From contig NZ_JAPEMC010000001.1 of assembly GCF_026343115.1 (NCBI RefSeq), positions 124,001 through 188,000 on the forward strand: DNA of 64,000 nucleotides, given 5' to 3'. Position numbers and translations under genes: made by a program. Under the pieces are notes generated by a model. That model worked only from the letters and a program-made list of their open reading frames with translations, was not told where the DNA came from and did not search any database. The stretch comes from Streptomyces sp. NBC_00102 (lineage in GTDB: Bacteria > Actinomycetota > Actinomycetes > Streptomycetales > Streptomycetaceae). This document shows positions 13,071 to 20,646 of the stretch, piece by piece (position 1 is the first letter of the stretch; every line of letters begins with the position of its first letter).

Positions 13071-13197
13071 AGTCGCTCTGGTGAAGAAGCGGTCACCGGC
13101 GATCCACATCTGCTCGGCGGGGCCGGCCACGAAGCGCCGGCAAGCGCCACGGCCACCGGAGAGGTGCCCGGCATCGGCTTCCTCACCCGCGGGCTGA
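13063..13197 (+). CDS. Possible 44-aa ORF between FAAL and P450
   Basis: GTG 13063 follows a strong GGGAGGAA (13052-13058) and overlaps the end of the acyl-AMP ligase gene. The peptide begins MPEVALVKKRSPAIHICSAG and becomes Arg/Pro-rich, with about one quarter of third positions A or T, so coding is doubtful. Another frame over the same bases reads VPGIGFLTRGLRS, which suggests a decayed gene remnant as an alternative. It is reported because of the ribosome-binding site only. Confidence 0.25.
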   Translation: MPEVALVKKRSPAIHICSAGPATKRRQAPRPPERCPASASSPAG

Positions 13198-13349
13198 GGT
13201 CGCACGACCTCCGCGGATGTCCTGGTCCCTCAGGGCGGCCCACAGAAAATACGCGACACCGCGACACCGTCCAGACTTCACCATCATCGTCAAAGGCCAC
13301 GCGCCGACTCCGGCCTGCCCGGGGTGTGAACACACGAGGGGGAATGCAG

Positions 13350-14555
13350 ATGGAGCTGGAACTCGCCGAAATCCTTTACGCGACCGACCGTGAGGCCGCC
13401 TTCGAGGAGCTGCGCCGGGGACCACGAGTGCGGTCGGCTCGCTACCTGGACGGAACACCCTTGCACATAGTGACCGGCCACGCCGAGATCAGCACCGTGC
13501 TCACCGACCCCCGTTTCAGTATCGACCCGAACAAGCAGACACGACTCGACGTCGAGTCGGCGACCGGGCTCCCGCCCGACGTGCAGAATTACCTCCTGTA
13601 CACACTGGGGACAAGCGATCCTCCTGATCACACCCGGCTGCGCCGGCTCGTCTCACGGGGCTTCACCCCTCGCCGGGTGAACGCACTGCGCCCCCGCGTG
13701 CAGCGGATCACCGACCTCCTCGTCGATGGCCTGGCCGCGGGCGACAGCGAAGTCGATCTCATCGAGGACTTCACGCACCCCCTGTCCCTCCAGGTGATCT
13801 GCGAACTGCTGGGAGTGCCGACCGAGGACCACGGACACTGGGAGGTGTGGGCCAAGGGCATGGCCACCCCCCAGCGGGCCGTCGTTGTCGACAGTGCGCG
13901 CGGGCTCATCCGCTACATCAGCGACCTCATCGAGACGAAGCGCAAGGACGGCGGTGACGACCTCCTGTCCGAGCTGATCACGGTACGCGACGACGGATCG
14001 GGACGGCTGAGCGACGAGGAGCTGGTCGCCCTGTCCCTCAGCATTCTCCTGGCCGGCCTGGAAACCACATCCGGCCTTGTCTCCGAGGGGATGTACCACC
14101 TGCTGCGGAGGCCCGAGTCCGCCGCGGCGCTGCGGGCCGACCCCACGCTCATCCCGCAGGCGGTCGAGGAGTTCCTGCGCTATTGCGGGCCGGTCGATGT
14201 CGGCATGTTGCGCTTCACGCTGGAACCTGTCGAGCTCGGCGGCGTCATGCTGCCGGCCGGTGAACCGGTGCAAGTCGTCTACGGAGCGGGAAACCGCGAC
14301 GTTCTGCGGTTCGCGGAGCCGAACACGCCCGACCTGAAGCGCACGGACAATCCCCATCTGGCCTTCGGCCATGGCATTCACTACTGCCTGGGCGCGGCCC
14401 TGGCACGTCTGGAGGCGCACGTCGCCTTCGAGTCGGTCCTGCGCCGCCTCCCCCGGATGGAGCTCGCCGCACCGGACGAGGCTCCTGGGTGGCTACCCGG
14501 AGTCGGACGCGCCCTTGCGTCCCTCCGGGTACGGCCGAACGGAAGTGCGTGCTAG
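13350..14555 (+). CDS. Cytochrome P450
   Basis: The 401-aa protein has the haem-binding FGHGIHYCLG with Cys346, an I-helix AGLETTSG carrying the acid-alcohol pair, and EEFLRY as the ExxR motif. The size is normal for a soluble bacterial P450. ATG 13350 was chosen because GAGGGGG lies eight bases upstream; an ATG at 13344 is also possible but too close. It is the last gene of the NRPS cluster, about 150 bp after the small ORF, and probably hydroxylates or cross-links the peptide. Redox partners are not encoded nearby. Confidence 0.93.
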   Translation: MELELAEILYATDREAAFEELRRGPRVRSARYLDGTPLHIVTGHAEISTVLTDPRFSIDPNKQTRLDVESATGLPPDVQNYLLYTLGTSDPPDHTRLRRLVSRGFTPRRVNALRPRVQRITDLLVDGLAAGDSEVDLIEDFTHPLSLQVICELLGVPTEDHGHWEVWAKGMATPQRAVVVDSARGLIRYISDLIETKRKDGGDDLLSELITVRDDGSGRLSDEELVALSLSILLAGLETTSGLVSEGMYHLLRRPESAAALRADPTLIPQAVEEFLRYCGPVDVGMLRFTLEPVELGGVMLPAGEPVQVVYGAGNRDVLRFAEPNTPDLKRTDNPHLAFGHGIHYCLGAALARLEAHVAFESVLRRLPRMELAAPDEAPGWLPGVGRALASLRVRPNGSAC

Positions 14556-14681
14556 CCCGCCCCCACCAGGACCGTGACGAACGGGTCGGGCCCGCAGCCG
14601 AGGTGACGCCGGGGAGCCATCCGTGGCCATGATCTTGTGATGGTGCCGGATTCCGCTGCCGGGGCCAAGAAGTACGTCCCA

Positions 14682-14773
14682 GGTGGCGCGGTAGTTGCAC
14701 GGCCGGTGGCCCGGCAGTTGTGCGGCCGGTAGCGCGGTAGTCGTGCGGCCGGTGGCCCGGTAGTTGTGCGGCC
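14682..14773. repeat. Four 23-bp tandem repeats
   Basis: Four contiguous 23-base units start at 14682, 14705, 14728 and 14751. The consensus is roughly GGTGGCCCGGTAGTTGTGC followed by GGCC, with one to four differences per unit. A fifth partial GGT follows. The period is not a multiple of three, so a coding repeat is unlikely. It could be a protein-binding array or simple slippage product. Confidence 0.85.
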
Positions 14774-14855
14774 GGTCCACCGCACGCCCCACCGGTCTGC
14801 CGGTCGTGCCCGTTTCCCGCGGCACCGCGCCGCGCCATCTGCGACGCCTGCCGCT

Positions 14856-14907
14856 GCCCGAGCAGGCGGTCTCGCGCCGGAGACCGCCTGCTCGGGCGAT
14901 GTCGCCC
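14856..14907. terminator. 18-bp perfect hairpin with overlapping second hairpin
   Basis: Bases 14856-14873 pair perfectly with 14880-14897 across a six-base loop. A second hairpin, GGGCGA/TCGCCC at 14894-14907, shares four bases with the right arm, so the two cannot form fully at once. There is no T-tract. It lies about 300 bp after the P450 gene and could end transcription of the NRPS cluster, but the overlap also resembles a switch. Confidence 0.6.
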
Positions 14908-15214
14908 TGAGCCGCCGCGACCTCTACGCACCGCATGGACGAGAAGGAGCGGAGACGGGCGTCGTCCCGGACAGCGGTTCGACCCCGCCAGGGTTCGACC
15001 GGGCGACTTCCACGGGAAGTACGGAACCCCGCGCCGGACGAGCGTCCCGACCTCGTCCCTGCGCCCAGCTCATCCGCGACGTGGGCCTCCGCCGCGTCGT
15101 CACCGCGTGGAGCGAACCTCGAATTCAGGAACTTCGTGGAACGGCCGCAGACGACCGCGGCATGAATCATGAACAGGGTGGCGGACCTGCCTCAAAGTTC
15201 GAGATCATCAGATC

Positions 15215-16198
15215 ATGTCGGATGACACGCCAGGACATGGCCTCCCAGCCGGCTTCGGGTTCCGGCCGTATCGGGGCGACGAGGACCACGGCCCCATGGC
15301 CGCGGTGCGGCTGGAATGTGCCGAACGGGACCGGGTCGACGCCCGTTCTGTTGTGGAAGGGCTCCCGACGGCCGCCGAGATCGCCGAAGCCTCTGCCAAG
15401 CTGGACGAGCCGTCCAAGAACCAGGTTCTGGTGGTGCGCGACGGGAGCGTCGTCGGCTACTCGACGGTCCGGTGGTGGCAGGAGCGAGACGAAACGTGGC
15501 TGTACCTGCACCGCGGTTACCTCTTGCCCGAGCATCGCGACCAGGGCATCGGATCAGCCATGCTGCGCTGGGCCGAAGAGCGGATCCGCCGGCTCGTCGA
15601 GAAACATGGCACGGCGCGGACCGCAGTGATCGGTGCGAACGCCATGATCTCCGAGCAGGACGCCACGGCGCTTCTGCTCGCAGCCGGCTACCGACGTGTC
15701 TTCGGTCTGGTCGAGCTGGAGCTGGGCGATCTGGAGCAGTTGCCCGAGCCGGGCAGTGAACTCCCTGCCGGGATACGGACGGGGCCGATCGGGACCGGCC
15801 ACTACCGCGCGGCCTGGAGGACGGTCGTCGATTCGTATGCGGACACCGGTTTCACTCAGAAATGGTCCTTCCAGGACTTTGTCGCCACCGCCAACCCGGC
15901 ATGTTGGAGGGCTGCCTGGAACGGGCAGGACATGCTCGGCGTGGCCCTCTGCTCCATCCGGGGCCACGACCACACCGTGGGCGAGGTCGAAGAGCTGAGT
16001 GTCCGAACGGACCAGCGACGCCTCGGAATCGGCCGGATCCTGCTGCTGGACGGGCTGCGAAGCCTTCGCGAGCAGGGTGCGACGACTGCCAGGTTGTTCA
16101 CGGGCACGGCAAATCCGCACCGATCCTACGATCTTTACGAGAGCGTGGGGTTCCGGAGACAGAACGAGTACGTCCGCTACCGCAAGCCGCTCGCTTGA
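15215..16198 (+). CDS. Tandem GNAT acetyltransferase
   Basis: The 327-aa protein has two GNAT folds. The first carries LHRGYLLPEHRDQGIGSAML (about 95-115) and the second carries LSVRTDQRRLGIGRILL (about 265-282), both with the Q/R-x-x-G-x-G/A acetyl-CoA motif. Tandem GNATs of this length include mycothiol synthase-like and antibiotic-modifying enzymes. The substrate cannot be told from sequence. The ATG at 15215 has no clear ribosome-binding site. It is followed on the same strand by a MarR regulator about 100 bp away. It may be a resistance or small-molecule acetylation gene. Confidence 0.85.
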   Translation: MSDDTPGHGLPAGFGFRPYRGDEDHGPMAAVRLECAERDRVDARSVVEGLPTAAEIAEASAKLDEPSKNQVLVVRDGSVVGYSTVRWWQERDETWLYLHRGYLLPEHRDQGIGSAMLRWAEERIRRLVEKHGTARTAVIGANAMISEQDATALLLAAGYRRVFGLVELELGDLEQLPEPGSELPAGIRTGPIGTGHYRAAWRTVVDSYADTGFTQKWSFQDFVATANPACWRAAWNGQDMLGVALCSIRGHDHTVGEVEELSVRTDQRRLGIGRILLLDGLRSLREQGATTARLFTGTANPHRSYDLYESVGFRRQNEYVRYRKPLA

Positions 16199-16300
16199 TC
16201 GACCGGGGGAGCCCGGGCGAGGAGGCCCCCGAGGGACCGACGTACGGCAAAGACTCGCAACGATAGGATGATTCGAGGTCGAAGCGAACAGGGAGAGCAC

Positions 16301-16783
16301 ATGGACTCGCCGGCGCGCCGCAACGAGACGTATTTCGCGTTCATCGAGGCGGCCAACCTGCTCCAGGCGCTCATGGAGGAGCAGACCAAGCGCGACGGCG
16401 GCATCAGCTACCTGCAGTTCGTCCTGCTCGCCCGCCTCGCCGGGGCCCCCGACGGCCGTATGCGCATGACCGATCTCGCGGACAGCACCGTGCACAGCCG
16501 CAGCGGCCTCAGCTATCAGGGGCGCTTGCTGGAGGACGCCGGCCTGATCGAACGCGTCCCCTCGACGGACGACGAACGTTCCGTCACCGCGGTCATCACC
16601 GAGACCGGACACGCCACTCTCGAACGCGTGCTGCCCGGCCACGTCGAAGTCGTCGAACAGGGCATGTTCTCCGTACTCGACGACAGTCAGCTCGACGCGC
16701 TCTCGGACGGACTCACCGCCGTGCGCGACCGTCTGCGCACACTCGTCCCCTCCGCCGCCCAACGCCGCAAGAAGCGCGCCTGA
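16301..16783 (+). CDS. MarR-family transcriptional regulator
   Basis: The 160-aa protein has a winged helix typical of MarR: LQFVLLARLAGAPDGRMRMTDLADSTVHSRSGLSYQGRLLEDAGLIER with a wing at STDDERSV. ATG 16301 was chosen because GGGAGAG lies five bases upstream; an in-frame ATG at 16268 lacks one. It probably controls itself and perhaps the neighbouring acetyltransferase. It converges with the PcaV-like gene, and nothing recognisable lies in the 224 bp between them. Confidence 0.9.
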   Translation: MDSPARRNETYFAFIEAANLLQALMEEQTKRDGGISYLQFVLLARLAGAPDGRMRMTDLADSTVHSRSGLSYQGRLLEDAGLIERVPSTDDERSVTAVITETGHATLERVLPGHVEVVEQGMFSVLDDSQLDALSDGLTAVRDRLRTLVPSAAQRRKKRA

Positions 16784-17007
16784 CGGAGGGAGTCGGCGCC
16801 GGGACGGTCACCCGCGTCGGTGCCCGAACCGAGGGCGCGGCGACCTGGCCCAGCCCGTGTGCACCGGGGCGAGCAGGCCGATGCTCCGCAGCCGCCGCCC
16901 GACGACGCACCTCCCCGACCCGGTGCGGCTCAACGCCCCAGGTCGACGAGCTCGGGGACCGGTCGCGGCGGGAAAGTGCCGGCCCCTGGCACAAGGAATG
17001 ACCTTGG

Positions 17008-17472
17008 TCAGGATCTCGTGGCGACGGGGTCCACGGGAGAGCGCAGTCCGGCGGCGGCGTCGGCGACACGCTGGGCGAGGTGCAGGAACAGAGTCTGCTC
17101 CTCGGGGGTCAGCGGCGCGAAGAACACCTGGTTCATCCGCGCCGTACGTACGGTCAGCTTGCGGTGGGCACGTCGTCCGGCGTCGGTGAGACACAGGAGG
17201 AAGCGCCGTCCGTCCTGCGGGTCACGGACCTTGTCGAGGAATCCGCGGCGGATGAGCCGGCTGATCACCTCGGCGACGGTGGAGCGGTCGAGGCCGACCC
17301 GCTCCCCCACGGTGCGCTGGTCAAGTCCGGATTCGGCAACGAGCGTGTTGAGTACGGCGAACTGAGGCGACGTGATCTCCTCGGAGACCATCGCGTTCCA
17401 CAGCAGGTGGTGTGCCTGCTGGAGCCGCCGGGCAAGGTGCCCCGGGTGGGACGTCAGGTCCACCGCCGCCAT
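17008..17472 (-). CDS. pcaV: PcaV-like MarR repressor of protocatechuate catabolism
   Basis: The 154-aa protein has the MarR fold: ITSPQFAVLNTLVAESGLDQ, then RVGLDRSTVAEVISRLIRRG and a wing at RDPQDGRRFLL. It is divergent from pcaI, exactly as PcaV is in Streptomyces coelicolor, where the protein represses the pca operon and is released by protocatechuate. ATG at 17472 (minus strand) was chosen because GAGGAG lies just upstream; a longer start at 17532 would overlap a predicted operator. Two TGCACTGA-containing palindromes lie in the intergenic region. Assignment as pcaV is by context and family, not by alignment. Confidence 0.85.
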   Translation of the reverse strand: MAAVDLTSHPGHLARRLQQAHHLLWNAMVSEEITSPQFAVLNTLVAESGLDQRTVGERVGLDRSTVAEVISRLIRRGFLDKVRDPQDGRRFLLCLTDAGRRAHRKLTVRTARMNQVFFAPLTPEEQTLFLHLAQRVADAAAGLRSPVDPVATRS

Positions 17473-17523
17473 CTGCGCTCCTCGGAACCTGGCGCCACAC
17501 CGGCCGCCCGTCACGGAAATCCA

Positions 17524-17535
17524 TCTGTGCACTGA
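17524..17535. promoter_or_regulatory. Second putative PcaV operator
   Basis: TCTGTGCACTGA matches the core of the site at 17657-17668 (TCAGTGCACTGA) at 11 of 12 positions. It lies about 50 bp upstream of the PcaV start and 133 bp from the other site. This spacing would allow independent control of the two divergent promoters. Confidence 0.5.
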
Positions 17536-17650
17536 ACAGTAGCAGGCGACGTGCGGCGTAGATCGGCTGCATCGACCAACTCACTCAGTTCCGCTGCCCA
17601 GTTGCACCTCTTGACTCCCCCTCGACCACGTGGCAGCGTACGAACCTCCC

Positions 17651-17674
17651 AGTTACTCAGTGCACTGACTAATT
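17651..17674. promoter_or_regulatory. Putative PcaV operator upstream of pcaI
   Basis: A 24-base imperfect palindrome centred on TGCA pairs at 10 of 12 positions and contains the perfect core TCAGTGCACTGA. It ends about 25 bp before the pcaI start, so a bound repressor would block the promoter or transcription start. MarR proteins bind palindromes of this kind. Confidence 0.65.
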
Positions 17675-17699
17675 TGGACACAAGAGAGGGACCGTGGCG

Positions 17700-18455
17700 A
17701 TGGACAAGGTGGTGCCGACAGCGGCCGAGGCGGTGGCGGACGTGCCCGACGGGGCCTCGCTGGCAGTCGGCGGATTCGGGCTCAGTGGCGTTCCGACCGT
17801 GCTGATCGATGCGCTGCACGAGCGCGGCACCGGCAGGCTGGGCGTGGTCTCCAACAACTGCGGGGCGCTGGATTCGGGACTCGCGAAGCTCTTGGCGGCG
17901 GGCCGGATCGCGCGCGTGACGGGGTCCTACATCGGCGCGAACAGGGAGTTCGCCCGCCAGTACCTGGCCGGCGAGGTGGAGGTCGAGATGATCCCGCAGG
18001 GGACGCTGGCCGAGCGGCTGCGCGCCGGCGGGTCCGGGATTCCCGCGTTCTACACCCCTGCCGGTGTGGGCACGCAGGTCGCCGACGGCGGACTGCCCTG
18101 GCGCTACGACGGAAAGGGCGGGATCGCTCTGGCTTCGCCGCCCAAGGAGGTCCGCGACTTCGACGGCACCGAGTACGTGCTGGAGCGCGGCATCCGGACC
18201 GACTTCGCCCTCGTACGGGCAGCACGGGGCGACCGGCACGGAAACCTCGTGTTCAACAAGTCCTCGCGGAACTTCAACCCCCTGGCCGCGATGGCCGGGC
18301 GCATCACGATCGCCGAGGTCGAGGAACTCGTCGAGACGGGCGAGATCGATCCGGACGCGGTTCACCTGCCGGGCATCTTCGTGCAGCGGGTCGTCGCCCT
18401 CACGCCGGAACAGGCGGCGGACAAGCGGATCGAAAAGCGGACGGTGAGCGGCTGA
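17700..18455 (+). CDS. pcaI: 3-oxoadipate CoA-transferase subunit A
   Basis: The 251-aa protein has the class I CoA-transferase alpha signature [17 protein letters not shown] and the oxyanion-region [14 protein letters not shown]. With PcaJ it moves CoA from succinyl-CoA to beta-ketoadipate. ATG 17700 was preferred over GTG 17694 because AGAGAGGG is nine bases upstream of it. Its stop overlaps the pcaJ start (TGATG). It is the first gene of the pca operon under the predicted PcaV operator. Confidence 0.93.
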   Translation: MDKVVPTAAEAVADVPDGASLAVGGFGLSGVPTVLIDALHERGTGRLGVVSNNCGALDSGLAKLLAAGRIARVTGSYIGANREFARQYLAGEVEVEMIPQGTLAERLRAGGSGIPAFYTPAGVGTQVADGGLPWRYDGKGGIALASPPKEVRDFDGTEYVLERGIRTDFALVRAARGDRHGNLVFNKSSRNFNPLAAMAGRITIAEVEELVETGEIDPDAVHLPGIFVQRVVALTPEQAADKRIEKRTVSG

Positions 18456-19195
18456 TGGCCTGGACACGCGAGGAAATGGCCGCCCGCGCGGCCCGCGAGT
18501 TGAAGGACGGCCAGTACGTCAACCTGGGGATCGGACTGCCGACGCTGATTCCCAACCACCTCCCGGTGGACGTCGAGGTGATTCTCGAGTCGGAGAACGG
18601 CATCCTCGGTACCGGTCCGTATCCGGCCGAAGAGCGGGTCGACGCGGATCTGATCAACGCGGGCAAGGAGACCGTCACGGTCCTGCCGGGGGCGTCCTTC
18701 TTCGACTCGTCCCTGTCGTTCGCCATGATCCGGGGCGGCCACATCGACGTCGCCGTCCTCGGCGCCATGCAGGTCTCCGCACGTGGGGATCTGGCGAACT
18801 GGGCCGTCCCCGGCAAGATGATCACGGGCATCGGCGGAGCGATGGATCTCGTGCACGGCGCCCGCTCCGTCATCGTGGTCATGACGCACACCACGAAGGA
18901 CGGCGCCCCGAAGATCCTCGACGCGTGCACGCTGCCGCTGACAGGCAGAGCGTGCGTGAACCGGATCATCACCGACCTCGGGGTCCTGGAGGTGACCCGC
19001 AACGGGCTGACGCTCGTGGAGAGGGCGCCCGGCGTCACCGTGGACGAGATCCTCGCGAAGACCGCCGCCAAGGTCCGCTCCGCGGCCCGACCCGGAGAGC
19101 GTGCGCAACCCGGAGAGCGTGCCCAACCCGGAGAGCGTTCCGAACCCGCAGAGCGTGCCCGACCCGCAGAGAGTGCCGGGCCCCGCACGACGTGA
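18455..19195 (+). CDS. pcaJ: 3-oxoadipate CoA-transferase subunit B
   Basis: The 246-aa beta subunit has [15 protein letters not shown] near residue 27 and [13 protein letters not shown] near 48, where the first Glu is expected to form the acyl-CoA intermediate. It ends in an unusual low-complexity tail made of five six-residue repeats (PGERAQ-like), encoded by 18-bp tandem repeats, absent from a typical PcaJ. The gene overlaps pcaI. A thiolase gene, pcaF, which follows pcaJ in S. coelicolor, is not present here. Confidence 0.93.
   Translation: MAWTREEMAARAARELKDGQYVNLGIGLPTLIPNHLPVDVEVILESENGILGTGPYPAEERVDADLINAGKETVTVLPGASFFDSSLSFAMIRGGHIDVAVLGAMQVSARGDLANWAVPGKMITGIGGAMDLVHGARSVIVVMTHTTKDGAPKILDACTLPLTGRACVNRIITDLGVLEVTRNGLTLVERAPGVTVDEILAKTAAKVRSAARPGERAQPGERAQPGERSEPAERARPAESAGPRTT
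19089..19178. repeat. Five 18-bp in-frame tandem repeats at 3' end of pcaJ
   Basis: Units start at 19089, 19107, 19125, 19143 and 19161, with consensus AACCCGGAGAGCGTGCCC. They encode a Pro-Gly-Glu-Arg-rich tail. The repeats lie just where pcaF would be expected to begin after pcaJ in related operons, so they may mark a recombination or deletion scar. Confidence 0.85.
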
Positions 19196-19260
19196 GCCCG
19201 TTCAGCGTTTCGTACCGAAGCCACGATTCGACGCATCCGGACGAAGGAGTTCGGCAACCC

Positions 19261-20034
19261 ATGCCGCTGACCCAGTACGACATCGACCAGGAGATGGCGG
19301 CCGAGCGCGCCGCCTACCAGAAGCGGCTCGCCGGCGGTGCCCCGGTCGAGCACCACCCGCGCCGCGACTACGCCCCCTACCGCTCCTCGGCACTGCGCCA
19401 TCCGCGGCGGCCACTGGTCACCATCGACGCCTCCAAGGACCCGGAAATGGTGGAACTGGCTTCCCCCGCGTTCGGTGAGCGGGACATCACGGAGATCGAC
19501 AACGACCTGACCCGCCAACACCTCGGCGAGCCGATCGGCGAACGCATCACCGTCGGGGGACGGCTGCTCGACCGCGACGGGCGCCCGATCCGCGGGCAGC
19601 TCATCGAGATCTGGCAGGCCAACTCGGCAGGTCGCTACGCCCACCGGCGCGAGCAGCACGACGCCCCGCTCGACCCCCACTTCACCGGCGTGGGCCGCAC
19701 CCTGAGCGACGACGAGGGCCGCTACCGCTTCACCACCGTCCAGCCGGGCCCGTACCCGTGGCGCCAGCACCTCAACGCCTGGCGGCCGGCCCACATCCAC
19801 TTCTCCGTGTTCGGCACGGCGTTCACCCAACGGCTGGTGACCCAGATGTACTTCCCCGGAGATCCGCTCTTCCCCTACGACCCGATCATCCAGTCGGTGA
19901 CGGACGACGCGGCCCGGCAGCGGCTCGTCGCGACCTATGACCACGCCCTCTCGGTCCCGGAGTTCTCGATGGGCTACCACTGGGACATCGTGCTCGACGG
20001 ACCGCGGGCCACCTGGATGGAAGAGGGGCGCTGA
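19261..20034 (+). CDS. pcaH: Protocatechuate 3,4-dioxygenase beta subunit
   Basis: The 257-aa subunit opens protocatechuate between C3 and C4. It has the intradiol fold sequence LIEIWQANSAGRY, GPYPWRQHLNAWRPAHIHFSV-type iron-ligand region (Tyr and the two His of HIH), and QMYFPGDP. ATG 19261 follows AAGGAG by about 11 bases. It lies 65 bp after pcaJ and six bases before pcaG, with which it forms the active oligomer. Confidence 0.95.
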   Translation: MPLTQYDIDQEMAAERAAYQKRLAGGAPVEHHPRRDYAPYRSSALRHPRRPLVTIDASKDPEMVELASPAFGERDITEIDNDLTRQHLGEPIGERITVGGRLLDRDGRPIRGQLIEIWQANSAGRYAHRREQHDAPLDPHFTGVGRTLSDDEGRYRFTTVQPGPYPWRQHLNAWRPAHIHFSVFGTAFTQRLVTQMYFPGDPLFPYDPIIQSVTDDAARQRLVATYDHALSVPEFSMGYHWDIVLDGPRATWMEEGR

Positions 20035-20040
20035 TCCGCC

Positions 20041-20646
20041 ATGACGAAAATCGACACCGCTCGTCCGGAGACCGTGCTGCCCACCCCCTCGCACACGGTC
20101 GGGCCCTTCTACGGCCATGCCCTCCCCTTTCCCGGCGGAGGCGACATCGCGCCCGTCGGCCACCCGGACACCATCGCCCTGCGGGGCTACGTGCGCGACG
20201 GCGACGGCGAACCGGTGCCGGACGCCTTCGTGGAGCTGTGGGGCCCGGACCCGGACGGCGAAGTACCCCAGGTCGACGGCTCCATGCGGCGCGACCCGGC
20301 GACCGGAGGCTTCGTCGGCCGCAACGGCGTGGAGTTCACGGGGTTCGGGCGGATACAGACCGACACGAACGGGCACTGGACCGCGCGCACGCTGCGGCCC
20401 GGAACACGGGGCCGCAGCGCGCCGCACCTGAGCGTGTGCGTCTTCGCACGGGGCCTGCTCGTCCACCTGTACACCCGGATCTACCTGCCCGGTGACGAAG
20501 CGACGCTCTCCGCGGACCCGTTGCTGTCCCGGCTGGGCGACGAGCGACGCGGCACGCTGATCGCCGAGGACGAAGGCAACAACACGTACCGCTTCGACAT
20601 TCGCCTTCAGGGACAAGGCGAAACGGTCTTCCTGGAATTCACGTGA
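20041..20646 (+). CDS. pcaG: Protocatechuate 3,4-dioxygenase alpha subunit
   Basis: The 201-aa subunit starts TPSHTVGPFYGHALPF and contains DAFVELWGPDPDGE and APHLSVCVFARGLL. As expected for the alpha subunit, it lacks the His-x-His iron ligands found in PcaH. It begins six bases after pcaH and its stop overlaps the pcaB start (GTGATG). Confidence 0.94.
   Translation: MTKIDTARPETVLPTPSHTVGPFYGHALPFPGGGDIAPVGHPDTIALRGYVRDGDGEPVPDAFVELWGPDPDGEVPQVDGSMRRDPATGGFVGRNGVEFTGFGRIQTDTNGHWTARTLRPGTRGRSAPHLSVCVFARGLLVHLYTRIYLPGDEATLSADPLLSRLGDERRGTLIAEDEGNNTYRFDIRLQGQGETVFLEFT

Larger units (their letters stand above)
14556..15214. other. Gene-free repeat- and hairpin-rich gap
   Basis: ORFs of up to about 290 codons cross this stretch in several frames, but none has believable composition. 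It holds four 23-bp tandem repeats and a perfect 18-bp hairpin, described separately. It marks the boundary between the NRPS cluster and the following genes. It may include remains of an old mobile element, but none was identified. Confidence 0.5.

Noticed and set aside
14682..14773. CRISPR array
   Set aside because: The repeats are directly contiguous with no spacers, and no cas gene is present.
14493..15170. A 225-codon minus-strand frame with Thr/Arg-rich repeats
   Set aside because: Its repeats come from the 23-bp DNA array, codon bias is poor, no start signal is seen, and it overlaps the P450 end.
19101..19478. A frame with NPESVP repeats after pcaJ
   Set aside because: It is the shifted reading of the 18-bp repeats and then runs antagonistically through pcaH; no ribosome-binding site.
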